64,000 bases of DNA from Epiperipatus broadwayi (GCA_028023455.1 JAQFVV010000030.1:4358501-4422500); one strand, 5' to 3'. Shown: positions 12,545-24,205, numbered from the stretch's first letter. Numbers and translations are program-made. The notes: generated from the sequence alone by a model not told the origin.

Positions 12545-14165
12545 AAATAATTTAAACTTGGGTTTTTATTTCAAAAACTTTATTGAAAATATTCATGTTA
12601 CATGAGTTAAGTAAGTCAAAAAGTCCAGATAATCTTGGCACTTTATGCTGGCATTGTAGTGCTAGGCAGCTGCATCATGGCATAAGTGTGGGTGTTTTGA
12701 ATTTCTCAAGGTGAACGTTTATGTGATTGGGAAGGAGACGCTTGTCCAGGTGTCTCCAAAAAGCCATTCAGGAGCTAACAATTTATCTCTTTGCTTTATC
12801 TTGGTGAGTATCTCGAGGAAGGTCTGGCAGGCATTGAGGTTTCCTTGTGTGAAAATGAGCTTACATCTGCTAAGCCAGATTGCAAATGTGAGGAAGATGG
12901 ACAGACTAATGAGGGAGAAGATGTCGTTTTTGCTGTCATGCTTGATGGATGATATATTTTTGTGTTGGTTGTGTTGCTTTCATAGATAAGGCACCGAATC
13001 TGACTGAGATAAGGGCATGTGATTAGTACATTCTGAATGGTTTCTTCATCTGATGAGCAGATCTGACAAAGGGTGTTGAGGTGTGAGAATCCCCTCTTGT
13101 ACACCAGGAAGTGGTTAGTGGGCAGAGAGGAGAGATTCAGCTTTACAAGGAAGTGTATGTGTTGAAGTTCCAAGAACCATCTCTTGGCCTTTTTAATTAA
13201 CAGTTTGTTGTTTATGCCGAGCCCTCTTGGAGAGGTACTTGGCTGGCATAAATCATCTTGTACATCTCCCAATAGGTTTTTTTGTGTCACAATGTTTGAG
13301 CCATTGCGTTTGCAAATTTTTTTATGTGGGTTCAGATGCCAGTGATCCACTTGCTTTTGAATGGTGGAGGAGGGTCTGTGGACTCAACTGGGAAAATGGC
13401 AGAGTCATTGGGAACTTCCAGGAAGGTATATGGAATTGAGAGATTTTTGTGCATAGGTGTTTATTGAATGAAGACATAGGCCATTCAGTTCCTTGGCCTT
13501 TGAAGTTTAGCCAAGCTAATGGCAACGATTTTTCCTTTTCCAAAATAACTTAGTGCAGATAGAATTTATGCTGGACATGAAGCAGGGTGTGGGTTTGAGA
13601 ACAGGCATATAGTAATTGATGCAAGGGAAAACAATCATGTTTAAGAGGGCCATTTTCCCGGATAGTGATAGTTCCTTTTCCAGAATAACTTAGTGCAGAT
13701 AGAATTTATGCTGGACATGAAGCACTGTGTGGGTTTGAGAACAGGCATGTAGTAATTGATGACAGGGGAAACAATCATGTTTAGGAGGGCCATTTTTCCT
13801 GATAGTTACAGTGATATGTGAGACAAAGAATTGACCAATTTCTGGGTCTTCTCCGGGATTGGTGTTTGTAGTTGTTTTCTCATTACTGTGAATGACTTTG
13901 CCACTGGAAAGCCCAGAAAATTTTGTGGCTCAGAGGTAAATTGAAGCAATGGTAGTGACTGTGTAAATTTTCCATGCAGAAGATTAACCCATTCCTTAAA
14001 GAAATCGAAGCCCGCCTGCCTGGAATCTACACACCAGCATTGAAACAGCAAATGCATCACATTTCATACATAGATGATGTATTTACCTTCCCTCTAAAGC
14101 ATACCTACCTCAATTACAACAAATCGTCAACATATATTTTAGCAAATATAACTCTTGCGTTTTTC
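12545..14165. pseudogene. L1/Tx1-like LINE, 3' part on minus strand, RT part inverted
   Basis: The minus strand from about 13970 down to 12545 encodes an RT C-terminal region: GKMALLNMIV at about 13.8 kb, INSICTKLF, LAWLNFKG at about 13.5 kb, then CQICSSDEETIQNVLITCP at about 13.05 kb (a C-x2-C...C zinc-binding-like block). It ends with AATAAAG and an A-rich tail near 12.57 kb. The plus strand at 13975-14165 carries INPFLKEIEARLPG and SYIDDV, the RT block with the catalytic DD pair, which belongs upstream. The 5' segment is therefore inverted, as in twin priming. Frames are broken. The segment is richer in GC than its surroundings. Confidence 0.7.
13525..13815. repeat. Tandem duplication (about 145 bp x 2) inside the LINE
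   Basis: The block CCTTTTCCAAAATAACTTAG to GAGGGCCATTTTCCCGG is repeated from about 13672 with a few substitutions. It disrupts the LINE frame and arose after, or as part of, this copy. Confidence 0.8.
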
Positions 14166-14773
14166 ATATCCTAAAGAGCAAAAAACTCATCTAAAGTTTT
14201 CATATTCACTTTTTGAATTTTTACACTAATATTAAAATAAATTTGATTTCTCGCAATCATCTTGAAGTTTTATTTTATTACTATTATAATCGTTTTTATT
14301 TCCGTTAAGATTTTTTTTTTTAGAAAAATAATCTCACTAAATCCATAAACATACTACTGTATTTAGATCCAACTTATTTATATAAATAATTAAGATATAC
14401 TGCGCTTTAAAAATTTAAAATCATTTACATATGAGATGAAAATTAATTTTTTTTCAACTTATTCTATCATAGTTTTAATTATTTACAAAGATCATAATGA
14501 AGTTTATATGACTATGTAATGATCTTATGTAAATTATAAAATTGTAATTGACTGAGTTGTTGTTTTGTTATATTAAATGTGAATAATCATAGTTTATATA
14601 TTTGCACACATATGGAGAGATAGACATTGAAGATTGAATAATTTAATATTTTATTTTTTAAGCATATATTATTTAACATAAAATTACGTTTATGTAAAAT
14701 ATTTTTATTATATATGTGCACATATATAATATCAATAAAATATTTTTATGAGATTAAAATCTATGCATTAAAC
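14166..14773. other. No feature recognised
   Basis: Very AT-rich; no frames of note. Confidence 0.6.
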
Positions 14774-14785
14774 TGAAATTGATCT

Positions 14786-15503
14786 ACAGAGCAAAACTCT
14801 CCATACAATACTGCCACCTGTGCTAAACAGAGTAATCAATGAATGCCAGAAGGCTTGTGCATAAAATCCCTATCTAATGCCTACTCATCCAATATCCCCA
14901 GACTAGTTTCTGGCTTGTGGCCTTCGTCAGTGAGGAGCTTTGTATCTGAGAGCACTGCATCTAGATCTTAGGATCTAATGCAACCCTCTAGCAACCACCT
15001 TTTATCTCTACTTAACTACAAAACTATGAGAATGAAATTGAAAACATAAAAAATATTTTCAACACCAATCCTGCCTAATAGGATAGTGGGGGCTATGGTT
15101 GTAAAAGAGCCAAAGACGCCAAAATGTATGGGTGCTGAACTGAGTTCAGACCCATATGACTATATAAGCTATTGAGCTTAGATTGAAAATATTTTTTATG
15201 TTTTCAATTTCATTCTCATAGTTTTGTAGTTAAGTAGAGATAAAAGGTGGTTGCTAGAGGGTTGCATTAGATCCTGAGATCTAGATGCAGTGCTCTCAGA
15301 TCCAAAGCTCCTCACTGACGAAGGCCACAAGCCAGAAACTAGTCTGGGGATATTGGATGAGTAGGCATTAGATAGGAATTTTATGCACAAGCCTTCTGGC
15401 ATCCATTGATTACTCTGTTTAGCACAGGTGGCAATACTGTATGGAGAGTTTTGCTCTGTTTATCAACAATTAATGTGCTAGTATAGGAAATGTGATCATG
15501 AGA
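14786..15503 (+). mobile_element. Family B foldback retroposon, fullest copy
   Basis: TSD TGAAATTGATCT at 14774-14785 and 15504-15515. Left arm about 14786-15065 (ACAGAGCAAAACTCTCC inward). Loop about 15066-15175, containing GGGTGCTGAACTGAGTTCAG. Right arm about 15176-15460, mirroring the left. Then an unpaired 3' tail TATCAACAATTAATGTGC to GATCATGAGA. There is no ORF and no obvious pol III box pair. Variable 11-14 bp TSDs across copies suggest retroposition rather than a transposase with fixed TSD length. Confidence 0.85.
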
Positions 15504-15719
15504 TGAAATTGATCTCTTAATTCAAATTGAGTATTATTCAAAATTTATTACAAAAGATATTCTCCAAGAAATAGTAAGTGTAGTCTATTACTCAGGAAGT
15601 CATGTGGGTAGTGTTTTGTTCTATCGTCAGCCGCTTGATGACATTGATGCTAAGCAAAAACACATAGAAATAACGTTCCCGGGCCAGTATAGAACTATTG
15701 ATTTTTATTTTTGGAATAG

Positions 15720-16180
15720 GAAATTAAAGTAAATTATATTACAATTTGCACAAAATTTAAAAATTCAAACAAAATATAAAAATGAAAGCTGATTTTTTGG
15801 GACAGTAATTAATCAGAGACTGGCTTTTGTGTGTGTCGATAAAAAATTACGTTACTTTCTAATTGCAAATAATAGTACATTAGAGACTTTTTTGGACAGG
15901 AATTAATCAGAGACTGGATTTTTGGGTGTGTGTGTGGCTATAAAAAGTTACGTTCTTGTTTTAATAGAAAATAAGAGTAAATTTTAGCCTTTTTGGGACA
16001 TTAATTAATCAGACACTGTGTTTTGAAATCAAACTCAATTATATTACAATTTCCACAAAATTTAAAAATTCAAACAAAATTAAAATGAAAGCCGACTTTG
16101 ACTTTTTGGGACAGTAATTAATCAGAGAATGGCATTTGGGTGTGTGTGTGTCTATATAAAAAGTTACGTTACTTTCATCG
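15720..16180 (+). repeat. Irregular tandem repeat, about 93-bp period
   Basis: The core GGGACAGTAATTAATCAGAG, followed by a TG run and AAAAAGTTACGTTAC, occurs near 15799, 15892, 15985 (partial) and 16108. An AATTTAAAAATTCAAACAAA block occurs twice (about 15.75 and 16.05 kb). Confidence 0.75.
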
Positions 16181-17478
16181 GGATCTTTGAAATAGTGCTG
16201 TGTTGCACCCTAAAATCCCATTTGTGAGGGTTGCACAGTCCTGATAGAACTTGTGATGACACTGTTAAAACTGTTAGAAGGTACCAATAGGTCAGTTCAC
16301 ATGAAAAAAAGATGTTGGACCTGAAAAGCTCAATTATTCAGACATGATGCAGTCAACACCCCCTCACAGGATACTGTAGTGAAAATAGACAACTCAGCAT
16401 GACAACAAAGTGCATTACACAAAAAACTACCGCAGCCAATGAAGGCATTTTTCTATGCTTTTAGCATAGAAAGAAGCCACAACGTAGCTGGCAGCTGAGC
16501 AAATTGACTCTGTTTTATCGTAGAAAGAAGGCTATCGGCTTGGCTGTGGCCATGGAAACAACATATTTGTAGCAATTTAGCTAGAAATAGCACCATCAAA
16601 TGGCTGACATGATAGAACAGAACATCACCATCATGTGACATTCGAGCACTAAAATGACAGACTGGGCTCAGCAGGGAATCAATTTATAAACCAATATCTC
16701 AAATTTACATTCTACTATTGTAGTAAAAAATGATGTCTGGGAAAATTATTCCAAAATAGTTTAACACACTGTTGAAGATCAAATAAATTTTGATGTAGTT
16801 TATTCACTGGTGATAATTCCTTTCCAATTATATCTGATATATTTTCTCACTAAGAAATTAATAACTACACCTAGAATGTATCAAGCCAACGTGAAATATT
16901 TGCAGTTGATATTAAAGCTGAAAATATCATTTTTAATATTAGCATCTAAGGAGTATTTACTAGCTGCCCATGTACATAGTCATTCTAACCCCAGAAAGAT
17001 GATGAATAAAAAGTTAAACTGATTTTTGTAATGACTAAAAAAATCAGTTAAAAAAATTTAAATATGCCCATGTATATCACATGTTGTATCTTGTCTATCT
17101 TAAATGCCATCTTTTAACTTTCTCTGCAACAAACTTTTTGAACATATTCTGACATCTTACCTCATTACAGTTCATCATTGTATTCTGTAATCTGCTTTAT
17201 CCTCACAATGAAAGTATACAATTCTTACATAGTCTGAAAAATATCATAAATGGTGTCTGTTTCTTCCATAAGAAATCATGCTCAACTCTTGTTGCTATTT
17301 CTTTGCTTTACACCCACAATCCAACAAAGATTTGCCCTTACAATAAATTCAACAAGCTGAATAACAAACTGATTTATCTTACGATCTTGCCATCATGTTT
17401 CAAAACATTTGGATCACCTTTAAAAGAAAGTGTAACACTTTTGTTATATTTGTAAGAGATCCCAGTCTTATTTTCTCA
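16181..17478. other. No feature recognised; 16.18-16.69 kb less AT-rich
   Basis: The first 500 bp are noticeably less AT-rich than the flanks and give a 62-codon minus frame at 16453-16641 of unknown meaning. They may be a decayed element. The rest is plain AT-rich sequence. Confidence 0.4.
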
Positions 17479-17492
17479 TAATAAATCAACAA

Positions 17493-18031
17493 AGCAAAAC
17501 TCTCCATATAGTAGTGCCATCTTGTGCTAACAAGAGCAATCAATGGATGCCAGAAGGTATGTGCATAAAATCCCTATCTCGTGCCTATTCATCCAATATC
17601 CCCAGACTTGTTTCTGGCTTGTGGCCTTCATCAGTGAGAAGCCTTGAATCTGAGAGCACTGCACCTAGATCTTAGGATCTAATGCAACCCTCCAGCAGCC
17701 ACCTTTTAACTTTATTTAACTACTAAACTATGAGAATGAAATTGAAAACACAATTAATATTTTCAATCCAAGCTCAATAGCTTATATAGTCATATGGGTC
17801 TGAACTCAATTCAGCACCCATACATTTTGGTGAAGGCCACAAACCAGAAACTAGTGTGGGGATATTGGATGAGTAGGCAATAGATAGGGATTTTATGCAC
17901 ATGCCTTCTGGCATCCATTGATTGCTCTTGTTAGCACAAGATGGCACTACTATATGGAGAGTTTTGCTTTGTTTTGAATTGTTTAATAACAATTATGTGC
18001 TAGTATGAGATAGTGATCATGTGATGTTTAG
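17493..18031 (+). mobile_element. Family B foldback retroposon
   Basis: TSD TAATAAATCAACAA at 17479-17492 and 18032-18045. Left arm complete. The loop is shortened and the right arm is internally deleted after CATACATTTTGG (about 17.83 kb). The tail ends in GATCATGTGATG. Confidence 0.85.
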
Positions 18032-18224
18032 TAATAAATCAACAACAGTTCTATATTCAATTAATTTAATTGTTAAAGATAACATATTGGAGTCTCCATT
18101 ACATCTTCACATCCAAATCCATAATTTCTTCACATTTTAAAACTGATAATCTAAACTAAAAGTTACTAAATACCCCCCCCCCCGATAAAACATTAAAGTT
18201 TTATTTTTAACATTAATAATTAAA

Positions 18225-19070
18225 TATATCAGGGATTTGAACTATTTCAAGCAACCTTCAACTATCCATACTATCTCATACTACTGATAAACATGACCAT
18301 ACATGTAGAAAAAATAAATAACCACCAATATCCATATTTTGTGCTGAATCAGCACTCATCAGCTTGTTCCAAATTATCATCTCCCATACATATATATAAT
18401 CAGTGCTCAGTTTATATTAAAATAGAAAATCTTTATACTTTAATGGACAGGCTTCAATCTACTCCAACCTCCCACTCTTCAGTCATCCTTACCATTGAAA
18501 ATCTGATGATAGAATGCTCAAATCCCATGCTGATGCCAATACTGTTGTTATGCCCATATTGACCCCAAGTCACTCTGACCTCCCCATGTATAGGACAGTA
18601 TTCATTTAAATACAAACGTTGCTGCTATGAAAATTACAGTATAGTAAATCTGAGATTTCGTGCCATAATATATTATATTTATAACACAATGAATGATAAT
18701 TATATTTGTTTATATATTTAAAGCTTTCGGGCTAAGATGCTTAAGACTGGCTTATATATATAAAAGTTAAGTTTAGAAAAGGTTGGTATCAACCTTTTCT
18801 ATCAAAATCTCTGTCTCGTGTCTAAGCTTGATTATTTATTAGATATCTGTTTAAAATCTGATTGGCTTTCTCTGTTATAATTGCGCATGTGAGAAAGGCT
18901 AGCATACTTTCAATTTATCAAATACATATAAGAGAAATGGGCAGAATTCCGGCTTAACATGTAAGAATTGAAATACAGGTATTCTTATACCTGGAAGTTA
19001 ATTATAAATATAGGGGATTTGAACTCAGGCTTTCAAGCAACCTTCAACTATCCATACTATAATTAAACTA
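18225..19070 (-). mobile_element. Family A head-to-tail pair, split by a Family I insertion
   Basis: One unit spans 18225-18614. The linker and 3' end of a second unit (GGGCAGAATTCCGGC, ACAGGTATTCTTATACCTG, GGGATTTGAACTCAGGC) lie at 18927-19070. Between them sits Family I (18615-18919) flanked by AAATACA. The ribozyme keeps CTGATGA but GAAA reads AAAA, so it should be inactive. Confidence 0.7.
18615..18919 (+). mobile_element. Family I element inserted in Family A
   Basis: A 305-bp insertion flanked by AAATACA (18608-18614 and 18920-18926). It starts AACGTTGCTGCTATG and ends GCATACTTTCAATTTATC. It contains a perfect 13-bp-arm hairpin (GAAAAGGTTG facing CAACCTTTTC at about 18776-18801) and a GATTGG CCAAT-type box. 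It has no ORF and no matching terminal repeats. A second, reversed copy lies at 24.2 kb. Confidence 0.6.
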
Positions 19071-19079
19071 AATTTTTAT

Positions 19080-19560
19080 AGGTTGCATTTAAAATATTAA
19101 AAACATTCTGTATATTGGCAGTAGTAAAATCATCAGCATACTATCAATCTAGAATCCAAAATAAGCTCTAGCATTTGCTTCTGATTCAAATTAAAAACTT
19201 CACTACTAAACTGAAGCCATCTATAAACTGTTCCAAATAGCCATCTATGAACTGTTTCAAAATAGTAAAGTTAGAGTTAGTAGACATTTTGTTTAATATC
19301 AGTTTTAATTTCAAATCTCCAGAATTTCCACCACCTGTAATAATGCTTTCTCTTATACCATTAGGTAAAGCTATAAATATGAATAAACTTTGTTGGAAGA
19401 CAGATAATTTCATTAATAATAATTGAATGAGTCTAATGTCTTGTTCAAATCAATGAGAGCAGTATTATATTTACATCTATTGCCTAATAACAAAAACCAA
19501 AATGCTTCTTGTTTCTCTAAAGCATATTTAATCTCTAGTAACTATCATCCGTGACTGATA
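19080..19560 (-). pseudogene. Decayed RTE/CR1-like reverse transcriptase
   Basis: Minus-strand fragments in RT order: TALIDLNKTLDSFN at about 19.46 kb (block A), then AYFGF, then YADDFTTANIQNVF at about 19.12 kb (catalytic FADD/YADD box). They resemble the invertebrate LINE sublineage with a YRTDGSLFNL-type spacer before YADD. Stops and frameshifts throughout. Confidence 0.6.
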
Positions 19561-19834
19561 ACAACCTTATTATTAAAATGACCGATTACTTGAAATAATA
19601 ACAATAATTATTATTTTTTAAAAAACATTTTTAAAACAATAGAAATATTTTTAATTATCAGGTAACATAATTTCATGGTCTTGTTAAAAAATCATAACTT
19701 TGTCAAACAACTGTTTTAACTCCCTATGGTAATTTAATGGTCTTCATCAACCTTTTGCTTCCAAATAAATATAAATTTATTGCAAAAAAAAAACACATTC
19801 AACTTGGTCTCATACAGAGATGACTTATTAAAGA

Positions 19835-20395
19835 TTGGATTTAAACAAAACCTTATTGATAAAAAAATTAGACAAATTTTACTTCAAGATAAACAACAAC
19901 ACAGCTAATCTCGATAAACAAAGGCTATCACTTTCATACTTCCTGAATGTGCATAAAAACTTTGTACGATTTTTAATAAAAAGTACCATCTGTACCTTCA
20001 CACACACACCCAACTCCAACAAATTAATTAACAAAACCAAAGATAGATTACCACCCTCAAAAACACCTCAAGTGGTGCACAACATTGCCTGCCCAGTAGC
20101 AAATTATTGTGCCTTATACTTCGATGAGACCAGAGCTTCAATATCTACATGGCTGTCTCAACATATATACTCTTACAACAAAGTAATAACAGACCCAACT
20201 TGCAATTCAGTTTTTGCCTAGCTTCGCAACTCAACTGGACAAGATTGCCAACCATAGGACCTGTTATTGTTTGCAGAGAATGGCACAACATAAAAAGAAA
20301 AGTGAAAGAGGCTTGCTTTATTACTAGGGACAATCATACCATCAACAGAAAATACACGTGCTACAATATATCCAAGAAATGGAATATATAAAGTC
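19835..20395 (+). pseudogene. Penelope-like element, C-terminal GIY-YIG endonuclease region
   Basis: The first frame (19835-20221) ends with VVHNIACPVANYCALYFDET, matching the Y-I-C...Y-GET-R start of a GIY-YIG endonuclease, followed by SISTWLSQHI. After a frameshift, 20221-20391 encodes NWTRLPTIGP, REWHNIKRKVKEACFI and NRKYTCYNISKKW. This is the typical Penelope C-terminal pattern (E...RR.IKEA.xI ... N.D.G..LS..W). The RT domain is absent, and the GIY and YIG tyrosine/glycine positions are partly altered, so the enzyme is dead. Confidence 0.7.
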
Positions 20396-20914
20396 ATTTG
20401 CATAAATTTGCATTGGAGTTAACTACTTTCTTTAGTTACAATATGGCTATGATTATGAGGGTTGTGTTCCTTGAGAGCGCTCAGCCACACTTATACATAT
20501 TTATTTTATATTATTGTAATTTATAAAAAATTTAGAAAAAAATCAGCTTTGTGTGTGTATACGTCGTCGTTAGCGCAGATCATATTTATATAGTAGTATT
20601 TAACCGCAAAGTTTAAACATTTCGCTTATTACCTCTATATCTTTTTAAAAGTGGGTGTTAAGGCTCAAATCCAGGTTCAGTTTATTAATGACCAAGCTCC
20701 CTTAAAATTTTAATTTTATATATATTTCACTCTTTTAATGCACATTTTCTATGCTGTTTTCTAATCACACCAGAATCTTTTTATCTGAACATCTTATTGA
20801 ATTTATTGCTGTCAAACTGATAATTGATGAAAACAGAACGAGTTATTATAATTTATCTTGAATGTTCTTAATACAGACCATTTTGATATTAATTCACATA
20901 TCTAATTTCGAATT
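20396..20914. other. No feature recognised
   Basis: AT-rich sequence between the Penelope remnant and a Family A palindrome. Confidence 0.55.
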
Positions 20915-20929
20915 TATTATTATGTTTTA

Positions 20930-21564
20930 TAACTGAAACACACAGGCTTGTTATATACCTGTGTTTATATATGTAGGTATATGAGCACAGACGTTCACAT
21001 GACCCAACACTCTCCCCATTATCTCATAACACTGATACACTTGAACACATATATGTTGAAAAGATAAATAATCACCAATACCCGTATTTCATGCTAAACC
21101 AGCAACCATCATTTGGTCCAGATTACCACCTCTACACATATATGCTATAAGTGCTCAGATATATATTAAGAGAGCCAATCTTCATACTTTAATGGACAGT
21201 CTTCAATCTACTCCACACTCCAACTCTTCAACCGTTCATCCAAATGAAAATCTGATGATGGCCTTTGAGCGTTCCATCATCAGATTTTCAATTGGATGGA
21301 CGGTTGAAGAGTTGGAGTGTGGAGTAGATTGAAGCCTGTCCATTAAAGTATGAGTATTGGCTATCTTAATATATATCTGAGCACTTATAGCATATATGTG
21401 TAGAGATGGTGATCTGGACCAACTGATGATTGGTGTTTTAGCATGAAATACGAATATTGGTGATTATTTATCTTTTCAACATATATGTGTGCAAGTGTAT
21501 CAGTGTTATGAAATAGTGTGGAGAGTGGTAGATCATATGAAAGTCTGTGCTCATATACCCTATA
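20930..21564. mobile_element. Family A inverted dimer, 635-bp near-perfect palindrome
   Basis: TSD TATTATTATGTTTTA (15 bp) at 20915-20929 and 21565-21579 encloses both arms, so the palindrome inserted as one event. The arms meet near 21.27 kb (TTTGAGCGTTCC). Each arm carries GTTGGAGTGTGGAGTAGATT, the ribozyme region and the box-B-like end. The left end shows a terminal hairpin (ACAGG facing CCTGT). The left-arm ribozyme is mutated (AATGATGG); the right-arm core is intact. Confidence 0.9.
21407..21471 (+). ncRNA. Hammerhead ribozyme (type I) motif, Family A
   Basis: CTGATGA at 21423-21429 and GAAA at 21445-21448 enclose stem II (weakened here: TGGT facing AGCA). Stem III is 2 bp (AU/AU), and the predicted cleavage follows the AUA triplet at 21456. 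Stem I pairs GACCAA with TTGGTG-side bases, extended by an ATC/GAT segment. Confidence 0.6.
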
Positions 21565-21579
21565 TATTATTATGTTTTA

Positions 21580-22613
21580 CATTAAATGATTCTTTTCCTA
21601 TCTTGGGAAACAACAAAGAATTAGTTAAGTAGCTTTTTATTAAATTAATAAAATAGCAAACCTTATAAAGTTAAAGAATATTATAAATTTTAAACCTTTT
21701 CATTTACGGAAAAGTATTTTCTTAAATTATATCGATATTTAACAATGTTGTAAAATTCAATATACGGCAATGGGAATATATATTTATTTAGCATTAGCTA
21801 TTCATAAAAGAATATAGCCATTCCCAATTCCAGAAAAGTAAAAAACAAAAACGTTAAAGATGAATTTTGTGATGGCAATACGAACGAATCTATGGTTAAC
21901 CAATAAATCCATTTGCCGATTCTTTATTTGCAGGCTTTTAATTTTTTCGAGGCTTTACTTAATTGTAACTGGTCATTATATTTTATACGCAGTCGTATTA
22001 TCTCAATGAAAGCAATAAATCGGCACAAGAATTAATAAAAACCATCATTCTATCACAATTTAAAGATTTTTGTGCCTATATCATAACAAATCATTGTAAA
22101 TATTTTCTATCATTTTTTAAGTGATCTGTTTTTATGCTCTAATCTGAGATTCAAATCGAGGTTTGGTAAAATTAAAAAAAAAAAAGACGAATTTTAAATG
22201 TTTAATTTTTTTTAGTGGTTCAATCCAAATAGCCAACCATTTATTGGGCAGTAATATCTATTTATGATAAGTGTATAGAATAAGGATTTAAGATCATTAA
22301 AAAAAACACTCACGCTTCAGCTTGATAAAATGCGTACTTTATATTTTATTTCTGGAGCTTGAAAGCATATAATGGACTGCCGAAAAAATGTTTTACTACA
22401 TATCTACCATATATACCAAATATATCCCTTATACAAACTAGGACACAGACTGAAAGCACTTCCATTTTTGATTTAAAAGTGGACTGGTACTAAATGACAC
22501 GATTACAATTTACAATAGTGGTTTTAGTTGATACTTTTACTTAAATAAGTCAGAGATATAAATCTATCTAAAAAATACATAAGAGAAATCATATTAAAGT
22601 TATTAGTATTTAC
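21580..22613. other. No feature recognised
   Basis: AT-rich, no recognisable coding or repeat content. Confidence 0.55.
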
Positions 22614-22627
22614 ATATACATAAATTA

Positions 22628-22878
22628 AAACAGGAAAAACTCACTATACGTACTGACACACACAGTAAGCTAGAGTAATCAATGGATGCCAGAAGGCTTG
22701 TGCAGAAACTAGTCTGGGGATATTGGACGAGTAGGCACCAGATGGGGAGTTTATGCACAAGCCTTCTGGCATCCATTGATTACTCTAGCTTGCTGTGTGT
22801 GGCAATACGTATAGTGAGTTTTGCCTGTTTTAACAACAGCTATACACAAGCATAAGAAGTGGTGGTCATGTGATGTTT
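22628..22878 (+). mobile_element. Family B foldback, short internally deleted copy
   Basis: TSD ATATACATAAATTA at 22614-22627 and 22879-22892. Only 251 bp: outer arms (AAACAGGAAAAACTCACTATACG facing its complement), a small centre and the tail ending GTCATGTGATG. It shows that ends plus tail suffice for mobilisation. Confidence 0.85.
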
Positions 22879-23145
22879 ATATACATAAATTACAATTAAT
22901 GTTTTTATATTTCAAATAAAAAAATATGCTCAAGAAAATGTCTGCTAAAAATATGGCATTAATAAGATAAATTTACTATATGTATACAGTGAGTTGCATA
23001 TACAGTTAAAATAATAGGTAAATGTGTAACATAGATGGTAGAAGGGTTGCAAATTCTTCTGAATCTGTCAGCATTCTCTTTTTCTCAATGTTTGATTATC
23101 CAGTTTCATTGTTCCACTGCTAAATTACCAGTCATACTTAATTAT

Positions 23146-23662
23146 TAAACAGGCAAAACTCTCCATACCCTAATACCACCCTGTGCCAGAAGGATTGTGC
23201 ATAAGATCTCCATTTAGTACCTACTCATCCAATATCCCCAGACTAGTTTCTGGCTTGTGGCCTTCATCAGTGAGGAGCCTTGGATCTGAGAGCACTGCAC
23301 ATAGATCTTAGAATCTAATGCAACTCTCCAGCAGTTATCTTTTATCTCTAGTTAACTACAAAACTATGAGAATGAAATTGAAAACACAATAATATTTCCA
23401 ATCTAAACTCAATAGCTTATATAGTCATATGGGTCTGATCTAAGTACAGTGCTCTCAGATCCAAGGCTCCTCACTGATAAAGGCCACAAGCCAGAAACTA
23501 GTCAGGGGATATTGGATGAGTAGGCACTAGATGGGGATTTTATGCACAAGCCTTCTGGCATTTCATTGATTACTCTGGTTGGCACAGGGTGGTACTACTG
23601 TATGGAGAGTTTTGCCTGTTTAATAACAGTTATGTGCTAGCATAAGAGATGGTGATCATATG
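23146..23662 (+). mobile_element. Family B foldback retroposon
   Basis: Left arm from AAACAGGCAAAACTCTCC, loop lost near 23.43 kb, right arm, then the tail AACAGTTATGTGC to GATCATATGA. TSD not clear (a TTAATT-rich context on both sides). Confidence 0.8.
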
Positions 23663-24148
23663 ATAATTAATTGAAAATAAAATAGAAATATTCTGTATAC
23701 TTACACATCTCCCTGTATATATATATACACACACAATTTACAATGAGTTGTTTATATTTTATAACGTAATGGAATTGTGTAACATTTAGTGTCTAAAAGA
23801 ATAATAAAGTATTCCTCACTTTTTGGAAAGTCAGAAGAAATGACAGACAACCAAAATTATTTAAATCAGTTAATTTAAAAGATTTATGATAAATATCTAA
23901 TTTATTTCTCTTGTTCTACAAAATAATATTTGTCCATAAACAGATATGTAAATTGGAATATTATCATCTTGAAAAATGATAGAAATATTTTTGAAAATTA
24001 TTTTAATACTATAGAAAGAATCTTCTTTTCAAAAATGAATATACAGTATGCAGTTGAGAAGAATGGTTATTACAATATAAGGATAATATGTAACTGCTAA
24101 GACAATAATAACTCGAATACTGTTAAAAACTATAGACTGATTGATAAG
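23663..24148. other. No feature recognised
   Basis: AT-rich spacer before microsatellites. Confidence 0.55.
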
Positions 24149-24169
24149 TTGTTGTTGTTGTTGTTGTTG

Positions 24170-24205
<36 letters not shown>
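24149..24205. repeat. Compound (TTG)n(TTA)n microsatellite
   Basis: About seven GTT units followed by about ten ATT units. Confidence 0.9.

Noticed and set aside
12711-13439. Plus-strand frames of 70-92 codons
   Set aside because: Antisense shadows of the LINE on the minus strand.
14786-15503. Family B contains CTGACGA...GAAA strings resembling a hammerhead
   Set aside because: No NUH cleavage triplet is positioned between a usable stem III and stem I; pairing fails at the essential 15.1/16.1 position. The string more likely reflects the common metazoan retroelement tail pattern.
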